Of a stretch of 64,000 nucleotides of DNA, positions 19,240 through 28,754 are shown one piece after another. The notes below the pieces were generated by a model that worked only from the letters and a program-made list of their open reading frames with translations, was not told the origin of the DNA and ran no database searches. Within the stretch, counting starts at the first letter, position 1. Each line of letters starts with the position of its first letter. The position numbers and the translations under genes are program-made. The stretch lies in NCBI RefSeq assembly GCF_000011305.1, contig NC_004369.1, positions 620,001-684,000 of the forward strand. The letters are read 5' to 3'. This stretch comes from Corynebacterium efficiens YS-314 (lineage in GTDB: Bacteria > Actinomycetota > Actinomycetes > Mycobacteriales > Mycobacteriaceae).

Positions 19240-20799
19240 TTATCGACGCATCACTGCCAACGCCTTCAACCCCGCCGTCATGAGAGACGCGTAGGTTTTG
19301 CGCTTCAGCGACCGCGGTCCTCGCAGTTGCAGGTACCGCTGCTCGGAGATGTTCTGCGTCTGGGTGTATTTCAGCAGGCCCTCCTCGCCATGGCGGGCGG
19401 ACAGGCCGGAATCCTTGGCGCCTCCGAGCGGGGTGTCAATATTTCCCCAGGTGGCGGAGTAGGAATCGTTGATATTCACCCCGCCGACCCGGATGAGTGG
19501 GGCGGCAGCCAGGGCGGTGTCGCGGGCGGCGAAGATCCCGGCGTTGAGGCCGTAGTCGGTGTCATTGGCGTAGACGATGGCCTCGGCCAGGTCCGCAACC
19601 GCCTCCACGTACACCACCGGCCCGAAGACCTCATGACGGTAGAGCTCCATCTTTTTGGTGACACCGGTGAGCACGGTGGGTTCATAGAAATAGGGGCCCA
19701 GGTCGGGTCGGGCCCGGCCACCGGTGAGCACCTCCGCGCCCTTGGACACGGCCTCATCGACCATGCGGGTGACGGTGTCCAGCTGTTGCTGCGAGGCCAG
19801 GGAGCCCATTTCCACGTCCCAGTCGAACCCGGCTTCCATGCGGATGGACTGCAGCCGTTGGACGTAGGCATCGACAAACCTCGGGTACATCGACCCGACG
19901 ACGAAGATCCGCTCGATGGATACGCACAGCTGCCCGGAATTGGAGATTGTGCCATGGACGGCACCATCGACAGCCTTGTCCAGGTCGGCGTCCTCGGCGA
20001 TGATCAGGGGATTCTTGCCGCCCAGTTCCGCGGAGAATCCGATGAGGCGCCTGCCTGCGGTCTCACCGAGGATGCGGCCGGTGTTCGTGGACCCGGTGAA
20101 CATCAGATAGTCGCAGTGTTCGGCGATGGCACCGCCGACCACGGGGCCCGGTCCGGTGACGGTGTGGAAAATGTCGCGGGGCAGTCCGGCGTCGTAAAGC
20201 AGACTGGTGACCAGCAGGGCGGTGAACGGGGTGCGCTCGTCGGGTTTGGACACCACCGCGTTACCGGCCAGCAGGGCCGGGATCGCATCGGAGATCGCCA
20301 GGGTGAGGGGGTAGTTCCACGGGCTGATCTGCCCGATCACGCCCAGGGGGTAGCGGTGCTCCACGGTGGAGGACAGTACCGGGATGGTGCCCTGACGACG
20401 CCTGGGCGTCAGCAGTTTCTCGGCGCGCGCGGCGTAGTACCGGGCGGTGGAGGCGACATCCATCACCTCATCAAATGCCGCCGCACGGTTCTTGCCGGTC
20501 TCCAGCTGCACCATGTCCATGAGCAGCTCCCGGTGCTTCAACACCAGGGAATGGAAGGTCCGGACAATGGACCGCCGTGTTGCATGCGGGGTGTCCTCCC
20601 ACCCGCGCTGCGCCTCCCGTGCGAGCGAGAAAGCCTTATCGACGCATGACTGACCACCCTCCGGAACGTGACCGATGGTGGTCGCGTCGAAGGGCGCCTC
20701 GACGGGGATGGTGGGCGTGGCCTCGGAGGTGATGAGACCACGCAGGTGTTCTTCCAGTTCCCGGGGTAGTGGCCCGGGCGTTAAACGGGGTGGATACAT
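19240..20799 (-). CDS. Aldehyde dehydrogenase, succinate-semialdehyde dehydrogenase-like
   Basis: A 519-residue NAD(P)-dependent aldehyde dehydrogenase. Motifs: SPWNYPL (159-165), GSTNTGR, catalytic Glu258 in FSAELGGKNP and catalytic Cys292 in NSGQLCVSIER. Overall closest in style to the GabD2-type succinate-semialdehyde dehydrogenases of actinobacteria; this substrate is inferred, not shown. ATG 20799 gives the natural N-terminus; the upstream extension overlaps the whcB terminator. Transcription converges on groEL1. Confidence 0.82.
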   Translation of the reverse strand: MYPPRLTPGPLPRELEEHLRGLITSEATPTIPVEAPFDATTIGHVPEGGQSCVDKAFSLAREAQRGWEDTPHATRRSIVRTFHSLVLKHRELLMDMVQLETGKNRAAAFDEVMDVASTARYYAARAEKLLTPRRRQGTIPVLSSTVEHRYPLGVIGQISPWNYPLTLAISDAIPALLAGNAVVSKPDERTPFTALLVTSLLYDAGLPRDIFHTVTGPGPVVGGAIAEHCDYLMFTGSTNTGRILGETAGRRLIGFSAELGGKNPLIIAEDADLDKAVDGAVHGTISNSGQLCVSIERIFVVGSMYPRFVDAYVQRLQSIRMEAGFDWDVEMGSLASQQQLDTVTRMVDEAVSKGAEVLTGGRARPDLGPYFYEPTVLTGVTKKMELYRHEVFGPVVYVEAVADLAEAIVYANDTDYGLNAGIFAARDTALAAAPLIRVGGVNINDSYSATWGNIDTPLGGAKDSGLSARHGEEGLLKYTQTQNISEQRYLQLRGPRSLKRKTYASLMTAGLKALAVMRR

Positions 20800-20819
20800 A
20801 CGCTCCACCCTAGAGAAGC

Positions 20820-20847
20820 AAAAAGACCCGGTTTGAATAACCGGGTC
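20820..20847 (-). terminator. Intrinsic terminator of whcB
   Basis: Read on the minus strand, GACCCGG...CCGGGTC forms a 7-bp stem followed by TTTTT. It lies 9 bases after the whcB stop and 21 bases before the dehydrogenase start, separating the two minus-strand genes. Confidence 0.8.
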
Positions 20848-20855
20848 ACTACTGT

Positions 20856-21155
20856 TTAAACAGCCACCGGCTGTTTGCGCTCGATCTTGCGCAGGATGGT
20901 CAGGCGCTCGGATTCGGAGAGCCCGCCCCACACGCCGTAGGGTTCGGCCACCGCGAGGGCGTGCCGGCGGCATTCCTGGAGCACCGGGCAGGAGGCGCAG
21001 ATGGCCTTGGCGCGGAGCTCGCGACGCTGGCGGGCCCGGCCACGCTCGCCGTCCGGGTGGTAGAACACATCAGAGGCTTCGCCGCGGCAGGATCCCTGCA
21101 GCTGCCAATCCCAGAAGTCAGCGTTTGGTCCCGGAAGCTGGTGAGGCAATGTCAT
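20856..21155 (-). CDS. whcB: WhiB-family iron-sulfur transcription regulator (WhcB-like)
   Basis: A 99-residue WhiB-like protein. Four cysteines, C23, C53, C56 and C62 (C-X29-C-X2-C-X5-C), would hold the 4Fe-4S cluster. The GVWGG turn (74-78) and a basic C-terminus (RKIERKQPVAV) follow. Two start codons are possible: ATG 21155 or ATG 21161, with GGGAG 9 or 3 bases upstream; I prefer 21155 for spacing. The name comes from the WhcB position next to sigD in C. glutamicum. WhcB-type proteins there influence stress response and growth phase; here the role is inferred. Confidence 0.88.
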   Translation of the reverse strand: MTLPHQLPGPNADFWDWQLQGSCRGEASDVFYHPDGERGRARQRRELRAKAICASCPVLQECRRHALAVAEPYGVWGGLSESERLTILRKIERKQPVAV

Positions 21156-21161
21156 CTTCAT

Positions 21162-21584
21162 ATACTCCCTATTGAGCAAGTTCGCATTACATATGGCGGG
21201 CTGTGTACCCGAGAGGACAGTGTTGACGGCCATGATGAACACCTGGTGACCTGCGGGTGGCTGAATTATTGCCGGGTGTTGATTTGTCGGGAAACTGTCT
21301 AGTCCATACCCTAGATGACCTGCGCGCTTGGCCATAGGTGAATGTCGGGTGAATTCTTTTCCCCTGCAAATAAACCCTGCGTAAACCGGTTTTTTCGGGG
21401 GCATTTCACTGTGATGATGCCCACCAGTTAGGCTGAGGTCTCCCACATAGCACCCATGAACCGGGTGCCGTGTTGTTAGGATAGGTGGATAGCCGGGCGC
21501 TTGCTGCTGCCCGGATGAGGTGCATTCCTGCAGGCTAAATGTGTTGAGGAAATGTGTGGACCGTTCAAGAAGGCAGGAAGGTGC
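21162..21584. other. Divergent regulatory region between whcB and sigD
   Basis: About 420 bases without a convincing gene, noticeably lower in GC than the flanks. It contains a small hairpin (GCACCC 21450-21455 with GGGTGC 21463-21468). The promoters of whcB (leftward) and sigD (rightward) should both lie here; I could not assign reliable -35/-10 pairs. Confidence 0.5.
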
Positions 21585-22157
21585 GTGACGGTGGTTGATT
21601 CCGAGCGTGAGCTCGCGGACCTGGTTCCCCAGGCAACGGCCGGTGATCGCCGGGCGCTCCAGCGCATCATGGAAATCATCCACCCGGTGGTGCTGCGCTA
21701 CGCACGTGCACGCATCGGTGGTGGTCGCCAACCCACCCCGGAGGATGTTGCCCAGGAGATCTGCCTCGCGGTGGCCACATCCATCCATAATTTCGTCGAC
21801 CAGGGTCGTCCCTTCATGGCCTTTGTCTACGGCATCGCCTCCAACAAGGTCGCCGATGCCCACCGCGCCATGGCCAGGGACAAGTCCACCCCCACGGAGG
21901 AGATCCCCGACACCGAACCGGATGCCAACTCCCCGGAGGAATTCGCACTGGTAGCGGATGGAAGTAACAGAGTGAGGGAACTTCTCGATCTACTTAGTGA
22001 GAAGGCGCGCGACATTCTAATTCTTAGAGTGATGGTGGGTCTATCCGCAGAAGAAACTGCAGAGATGGTGGACAGCACCCCCGGTGCTGTGCGGGTGGCC
22101 CAGCACAGGGCGCTCACAACACTTCGAAGCGCACTCGAGCAGCAGGAGAATAAGTAA
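21585..22157 (+). CDS. sigD: ECF sigma factor SigD
   Basis: A 190-residue extracytoplasmic-function sigma factor. Region 2 spans about residues 35-105 (HPVVLRYARARIGG...EDVAQEICLAVATSI, then FVYGIASNKVADAHR). Region 4 is near the C-terminus (LSAEETAEMVDSTPGAVRVAQHRALTTLR). GTG 21585 was chosen because AGGAAGG lies just upstream; an in-frame ATG at 21552 has no such site. It overlaps rsdA by one base (TAATG). In corynebacteria SigD controls cell-envelope genes; that is knowledge of the family, not visible here. Confidence 0.93.
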   Translation: MTVVDSERELADLVPQATAGDRRALQRIMEIIHPVVLRYARARIGGGRQPTPEDVAQEICLAVATSIHNFVDQGRPFMAFVYGIASNKVADAHRAMARDKSTPTEEIPDTEPDANSPEEFALVADGSNRVRELLDLLSEKARDILILRVMVGLSAEETAEMVDSTPGAVRVAQHRALTTLRSALEQQENK

Positions 22158-23203
22158 TGACCCAACGTCCCAGTGGTGGTGATCCGGATCGTCAGGACAT
22201 GGTCAATGCACAGCTGAAGGAGCTGTTCAATGACGATGAATTCCTCACCGGTCTGTCCCGCGGCGTTGACCCCTCCGATGGTGAAGACGCCCTGGCAGGC
22301 CTCCTCCTCGGCATGAGGGAGGAGGTCAACGCGAACATGCCGGCGGTGCCGGACCTGTCCGTGCTGCTTCCCGACGCCGGTGGCAATGGTGATGACGTCG
22401 ATCCGGGCACCACGGAATTCGCGCCGATCACCGCACCCGTGGGCGGTTCCGCCGAGGCCGATGAGGCTGGCGGAGCTGGAGGGGAGCCTAACGGTGCAGG
22501 CGTGATCCCCCTTGGGTCCCGCAGGTCCAGGCGTGCCCGTCGTGGGGCTGGTACAGGTGCCGGTGGGCGCAGGTCACATCCGTTCCTGCACGGACTGGTC
22601 GGCGCTGCGGCAGCGACCCTGGTCATTGCCGGTGGTGGCACCGCCATCTACAACGCAGATGCGGATTCACCCCTGTACGGATTGAGCACCACCCTCTTCG
22701 GTAAGACCGACAATGCCCGCGTGGTGGAGCTCGCCTCCACCCTGGAGGAGGCGGACAGCCGCACCGCCAGCGGTGATGTCGAAGGTGCCCGTGAACTGCT
22801 TGAACAGGCCCGGACCATGCTCGCCGAGATGGATGAGCGTCAGCGTAGTTCCGCTCCGCGCAGCACCCACGCCCCGGCTCCGGTCCCCGTGACAGAGACA
22901 GCCACGACCACCGCGACCGTGACCGAGACGAATGCTCCTGCGGAGCCGGCACCGGCACCAGCGCCGGAGACCGTCACAGAAACCGCCACCCGGACTCAGA
23001 CCCAGACGGTTGTGTCCACTGTGGTTCAGGCACCGGCCTGGACACCGCAGCCGACCCAGACCTTCCAGCCACCCGCGCCTACGGTGGAGCCGGGGCCACC
23101 GGTCGGGGATGGTACCGGTGATGGTCCGGGTAACAGCGACGGCAACGCCAACCCCAACGCCGGTGGGGGACAGGTCGCCCCACCACAGATCATCGGCGAA
23201 TAA
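22157..23203 (+). CDS. rsdA: Anti-sigma-D factor RsdA
   Basis: A 348-residue single-pass membrane protein. The N-terminal cytosolic part holds the sigma-binding region (NAQLKELFNDDEFLTGLSRG...ALAGLLLGMREEV, residues 15-60). A membrane segment follows near 138-160 (LVGAAAATLVIAGGG). The outer part has a short helical region and a long Pro/Thr/Val tail with repeated TVTET and AP motifs. It is coupled to sigD by a one-base overlap, as expected for a sigma/anti-sigma pair. The repetitive external tail may span the cell wall. Confidence 0.9.
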   Translation: MTQRPSGGDPDRQDMVNAQLKELFNDDEFLTGLSRGVDPSDGEDALAGLLLGMREEVNANMPAVPDLSVLLPDAGGNGDDVDPGTTEFAPITAPVGGSAEADEAGGAGGEPNGAGVIPLGSRRSRRARRGAGTGAGGRRSHPFLHGLVGAAAATLVIAGGGTAIYNADADSPLYGLSTTLFGKTDNARVVELASTLEEADSRTASGDVEGARELLEQARTMLAEMDERQRSSAPRSTHAPAPVPVTETATTTATVTETNAPAEPAPAPAPETVTETATRTQTQTVVSTVVQAPAWTPQPTQTFQPPAPTVEPGPPVGDGTGDGPGNSDGNANPNAGGGQVAPPQIIGE

Positions 23204-23204
23204 C

Positions 23205-23263
23205 AAAAAGGCTGTTGCCCGCACACCTCCCGATGAGGGGGTGTGCGGGCAACAGCCCTTTTT
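23205..23263. terminator. Bidirectional terminator between rsdA and the DUF5319 gene
   Basis: A stem of more than 20 bp (GGCTGTTGCCCGCACAC with its complement), flanked by AAAAA on the left and TTTTT on the right, serves both converging genes. Confidence 0.92.
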
Positions 23264-23273
23264 CTCTGTAGCG

Positions 23274-23648
23274 CTAGCGGGATTCCAGGCCGTCGAGATA
23301 ACCCAGGCAGTAATCCCACGGCACGTAGGCCTCGACATTGGGCTGGACACTGGGTTCATGGACCGGGCTCAGTTCACCGGCGAGGGTGGCGCGCATGTTG
23401 GCGGCCATGATGTCCCAGTCGTAGTAGTGGAATTCCTCGCAGTCCTCGCACATGAAGAAGATCCCCTCGATGCCACGGGGTTGCAGCACCTTCTTGAATT
23501 CCTCCACCAGCTTGAGATCCTGCTGCACATGGATGCGCTCCTCCGGTGACAACGGCTCCATGTGATCGGCATCGTCGTTCAGGAAGGATGCCGGGTCGTT
23601 GGGATCGTCGGCAAACGGGTCGCGGGGCATCATCGCATCAAAGTTCAC
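23274..23648 (-). CDS. DUF5319 family protein
   Basis: A 124-residue acidic cytosolic protein of unknown function, conserved in actinobacteria between sigD-rsdA and guaB2. A Cys-x-x-Cys (FMCEDCEEFHYYDWD) lies in the middle; the C-terminus reads VPWDYCLGYLDGL. Start GTG 23648 gives VNFDAMMPRDPFADDP; an ATG pair 5-6 codons in is an alternative. Confidence 0.8.
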   Translation of the reverse strand: MNFDAMMPRDPFADDPNDPASFLNDDADHMEPLSPEERIHVQQDLKLVEEFKKVLQPRGIEGIFFMCEDCEEFHYYDWDIMAANMRATLAGELSPVHEPSVQPNVEAYVPWDYCLGYLDGLESR

Positions 23649-23763
23649 ACAGGTAACCCTATTGCCCCCGGGGTGAAATGGGCAACCAGATGCCCCGCTC
23701 CCGGGGGTCGGTGGGCCGGGTGGGGAACCTGCCAAGTTATCTGAAATGAGGTTTTGGCATTAA

Positions 23764-25329
<1,566 letters not shown>

Positions 25330-25375
25330 TTCGTGCGGGTGCTGACAGGCGTCGTAAAGCACTGCAGGGATCCGG

Positions 25376-25405
25376 CAGCCCGCCACCGCAACGGTGGCGG
25401 GCTGC
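25376..25405 (+). terminator. Hairpin terminator after guaB2
   Basis: CAGCCCGCCACCG pairs perfectly with CGGTGGCGGGCTG across a CAA loop. The T-run is poor (CTTACG). Confidence 0.75.
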
Positions 25406-25474
25406 TTACGTATCTGCCCGGGTGCTCGGGTAATGTCCTTGGGGTATACGAACTTCAAGGGAGGCCTGTCACAG

Positions 25475-26641
25475 ATGCGTGACTACGTAGAAATCGGCAT
25501 CGGCCGCGAGGCACGACGCACTTACAGCCTGGACGATATCGCTGTTGTCGCCAGTCGCCGCACCCGTTCTTCCAAGGACGTCGACACCAACTGGCACATC
25601 GATGCCTACAAGTTTGAACTGCCGTTCATGAACCACCCGACCGACGCGCTGGCCAGCCCCGAGTTCGTCATCGAGATGGGCAGGCAAGGCGGACTCGGTG
25701 TCATCAACGCCGAGGGACTCTGGGGACGCCACGCCGACCTGGACGCAGCCATCGCGACCGTCCTGGCCGCCTATGAGGGCGACGGGGGCCGCGAGGGTGC
25801 GCTCGAGATCATCGGTGGTGGCGACCAGGCCGCCGCCACCCGCGCCCTGCAGCAACTACACGCCGCACCGCTGGACACCGATCTGCTGGCCGAGCGCATC
25901 GGACAGGTCCGTGACTCCGGTGAGATCGTCGCCGTGCGCGTCTCCCCACAGAACGCACGCGAACTGGCGCCAGTGGTGGCCAGGGCCGGCGCCGACCTGC
26001 TGGTCATCCAGGGCACCCTCATCTCCGCCGAACACGTCAACACCGGCGGTGAACCCCTGAACCTCAAGGAGTTCATCGGGTCCATCGAGCTGCCGGTCAT
26101 CGCCGGTGGTGTGTATGACTACACCACTGCGCTGCACATGATGCGCACCGGTGCCGTGGGCATCATCGTCGGCGGCGGGGAGAACACCAACGACCTCGCA
26201 CTCGGCATGGAGGTCCCCATGGCCACCGCCATCGCCGACGTCGCCGCCGCCCGCCGCGACTACCTCGACGAAACCGGGGGCCGCTACGTGCACATCATCG
26301 CCGACGGTGAGATCGACAACTCCGGTGACGTGGTCAAGGCCATCGCCTGTGGCGCCGACGCGGTTGTGCTCGGATCCCCACTGGCACGTGCGAAGGAGGC
26401 CGCCGGCAAGGGATACTTCTGGCCAGCTGTGGCTGCCCACCCACGCTTCCCCCGGGGCCTGGTCACCGATTCCGGCTACCTCACCGACGAGGTGCCCTCC
26501 CTCGAGCAGATCCTCAAGGGCCCATCCACACTGCCATGGGGTGTGGAGAACTTCAGCGGCGGCCTCAAGCGGGCCATGGCCAAGTGTGGCTTCACCGACC
26601 TGAAGAGCTTCCAGAAGGTGCCGCTGCACTTCAACGGGTAG
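25475..26641 (+). CDS. guaB1: GuaB3-type IMP dehydrogenase-related protein
   Basis: A 388-residue IMPDH-like barrel without CBS domains, the actinobacterial GuaB3 group. Glycine-rich phosphate loops (VIAGGVYDYTTAL, GIIVGGGENTNDLA, ADGEIDNSGDVVKAIACGADAVVLGSPLARAKE) are present, but the Cys loop of true IMPDH (GPGSICTT) is missing, so it may lack IMP dehydrogenase activity. Related proteins have been reported as GMP reductases. ATG 25475 gives the conserved start; upstream sequence overlaps the guaB2 terminator. Confidence 0.88.
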   Translation: MRDYVEIGIGREARRTYSLDDIAVVASRRTRSSKDVDTNWHIDAYKFELPFMNHPTDALASPEFVIEMGRQGGLGVINAEGLWGRHADLDAAIATVLAAYEGDGGREGALEIIGGGDQAAATRALQQLHAAPLDTDLLAERIGQVRDSGEIVAVRVSPQNARELAPVVARAGADLLVIQGTLISAEHVNTGGEPLNLKEFIGSIELPVIAGGVYDYTTALHMMRTGAVGIIVGGGENTNDLALGMEVPMATAIADVAAARRDYLDETGGRYVHIIADGEIDNSGDVVKAIACGADAVVLGSPLARAKEAAGKGYFWPAVAAHPRFPRGLVTDSGYLTDEVPSLEQILKGPSTLPWGVENFSGGLKRAMAKCGFTDLKSFQKVPLHFNG

Positions 26642-26664
26642 GTTTAGGTCTGGGCTTGCGCTGA

Positions 26665-26717
26665 GAGCCTGTCGACGTCCCTCTGGTTCGCATACCGGGT
26701 GGATGCGCGGCAGGCTC
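26665..26717 (+). terminator. Terminator-like structure after guaB1
   Basis: GAGCCTG (26665-26671) pairs with CAGGCTC (26711-26717), with inner GCAT/ATGC pairing, followed by CTTTGTTGTTTT. Confidence 0.6.
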
Positions 26718-27121
26718 CTTTGTTGTTTTCGGGGAGGGATTGCACCGGTCACTGGGGCGGGGAATTAGTGTTTTGCTCAGGATTTTCTGCTAGCTTCACC
26801 TAGAGAGCTCTTTGCTTCATCCTGAGATCCCTGCTGCCTTGGGGGAACGATCTCCGGATTGACCGGATATAATGCTAATCGCTTTCCCGCCACATCTGTC
26901 CTCCATGAGCGGTGGCCACCGTCAGAGGGGAGTCCACGGGCTCTGGTTACACCGCGCGTCATGCTGAATACTTGATCAGGATAAGCGGTTGAGCCGTCCC
27001 GGGTCGGTGCCTTCGCCACCAAAGGCTTGGCCACAGATCGCGAAATTCCACCAATAAGAGACATAGATCATACTATTTCCTATAGTGTTTTGTGAACCAC
27101 AAACTTTAAGGAGATCGATCT
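26718..27121. promoter_or_regulatory. Leader region of gntP with candidate operator
   Basis: About 400 bases without a credible gene. A TATAAT hexamer lies at 26869-26874 without a clear -35. At 27072-27086 ACTAT-TTCCT-ATAGT is a perfect inverted repeat 36 bases before the gntP start. Its placement suits a repressor; gluconate genes in corynebacteria are controlled by GntR-type repressors, but the motif match is not established. AAGGAG at 27108-27113 is the gntP ribosome-binding site. Confidence 0.45.
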
Positions 27122-28516
27122 GTGGAAACCTGGGAACAAACATTAGGCGCCGGGCCTCTGCTCGGTATCGCGGCCGGGGCCATCGCCCTGATCCTCGTCC
27201 TCGTTATTGTCTTCAAGCTCCATGCCTTTCTGACACTGGTTCTGGTGTCTGTCCTCACCGCGTTGGTGGCCGGGATCCCGGTTGACGCGATCGTCGATAC
27301 GCTCCTGGATGGCTTCGGGGGCACGCTGGCCTCGGTGGCTCTCCTGGTGGGTCTCGGTGCCATGCTCGGCAGATTGGTGGAGACCTCCGGTGGTGCAGCC
27401 TCCCTGGCCAACACCCTGGTCCGTCTCTTCGGGGAGAAACGTGCACCGCTGGCCCTGGGTGTGGCCTCATTGATCATGGGTTTCCCCATCTTCTTCGACG
27501 CCGGCCTGGTGGTCATGCTACCCATCATCTTCGCGGTGGCCCGCCGGATGAACGGATCCGTCCTGACCTATGGCATCCCCGCCGCCGGTGCCTTCTCCGT
27601 CATGCACGTCTTCGTCCCACCGCATCCCGGTCCCATCGCGGCCTCCGAGTTCTATGATGCCCAGGTGGGTTTTGTGCTGCTCGTGGGCCTGGTCATCGCC
27701 ATACCCACCTGGTATGTCACCGGTTATCTGCTGGGCAAGTATGTCGGTCGTAAATTCCCCCTGCCGGTTCCTGACCTGTTGGCTGGCGGCAAGACCTCCG
27801 GTGAACAGCCTGACAACCCGGCCGGCGCCGGGGTGGTGATCGCCATTCTCCTGATCCCCATGGTGTTAATCTTCGGTAACACCGGCACTGACATGGCGGC
27901 CACCGCCGGATGGGTCGATGCGGATTCCCCGGTGGTCAGTGTTCTCAGCTTCCTCGGCGCCACCCCCATAGCCCTGTTACTGACAACCCTCATTGCACTC
28001 TGGGCCCTGGGTGCCCGTCGTGGGGTCAGCGGTTCCGCCCTGGGCAAGGCTGTGGAAGGCGCGCTCGGTCCGATCTGTTCAGTGGTGCTGATTACCGGCG
28101 CCGGTGGCATGTTCGGTGGTGTCCTGCGTGCCTCCGGCATCGGTGATGTCCTCGCCGATTCCATGGCAGAACTGGGCCTGCCCGTCATCGTGGCCTGTTT
28201 CGTAGTGGCCGCTGTGCTACGCATAGCCCAGGGTTCCGCCACCGTGGCCCTGACCACGGCCGCGGCATTGATGGCTCCGGCTGTGGCTGCTGCCGGATAC
28301 AACGATTTCCAGCTCGCGGCGATCGTGATGGCCACCGCTGCGGGGTCGGTGATCGCCAGCCATGTCAACGATTCGGGATTCTGGCTCGTCGGTCGACTCA
28401 TGGGAATGGATGTCTCCACCACCCTGAAGACCTGGACAGTGAACCAGACCGCAATCGCTATCGTCGGTTTCGCCCTGGCCTGGGCCCTGTTCGGGGTCAC
28501 TGCCGGGCTGGGGTGA
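27122..28516 (+). CDS. gntP: Gluconate:H+ symporter family permease
   Basis: A 464-residue integral membrane protein of the GntP family with about 12-14 hydrophobic segments. Family signatures include FPIFFDAGLVVMLPI, VPPHPGPIAAS and SHVNDSGFWLV. It should import gluconate or a related sugar acid. Start is GTG 27122, 8 bases after AAGGAG. It lies alone between guaB1 and a flavin monooxygenase gene, an insertion compared with a simple guaB-guaA neighbourhood. Possible terminator at 28664-28690. Confidence 0.88.
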   Translation: METWEQTLGAGPLLGIAAGAIALILVLVIVFKLHAFLTLVLVSVLTALVAGIPVDAIVDTLLDGFGGTLASVALLVGLGAMLGRLVETSGGAASLANTLVRLFGEKRAPLALGVASLIMGFPIFFDAGLVVMLPIIFAVARRMNGSVLTYGIPAAGAFSVMHVFVPPHPGPIAASEFYDAQVGFVLLVGLVIAIPTWYVTGYLLGKYVGRKFPLPVPDLLAGGKTSGEQPDNPAGAGVVIAILLIPMVLIFGNTGTDMAATAGWVDADSPVVSVLSFLGATPIALLLTTLIALWALGARRGVSGSALGKAVEGALGPICSVVLITGAGGMFGGVLRASGIGDVLADSMAELGLPVIVACFVVAAVLRIAQGSATVALTTAAALMAPAVAAAGYNDFQLAAIVMATAAGSVIASHVNDSGFWLVGRLMGMDVSTTLKTWTVNQTAIAIVGFALAWALFGVTAGLG

Positions 28517-28663
28517 TTATCGGTAGTTGCCGGGGCTGGCCACACGGTAACGGGGGTCGCCGTTATATCTGTCCAGGTGTCCTGTGCGCATCCTCACCGG
28601 CTGCGGTGGGGCCCGGTTTACCTCCCGCCGCACGCTGATCCCCTTCCGTCCCGCGGTGTATCC

Positions 28664-28690
28664 AACTTCCACCGCGAGGCGGAAGTTTTA
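28664..28690 (+). terminator. Terminator-like hairpin after gntP
   Basis: AACTTCC (28664-28670) pairs with GGAAGTT (28681-28687), with inner CCG/CGG pairing, followed by TTA. It lies about 150 bases after gntP and 65 bases before the next gene. Confidence 0.5.
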
Positions 28691-28754
28691 TGTAATCTGA
28701 CTCCCATCAAGAAGTCTGAGTGATGTAGAGCACTCATATCGCGAAGGAGTCCAC

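Noticed and set aside
26777..27064. 95-codon minus-strand frame in the gntP leader
   Set aside because: No ribosome-binding site, no domain, and it covers the gntP promoter region.
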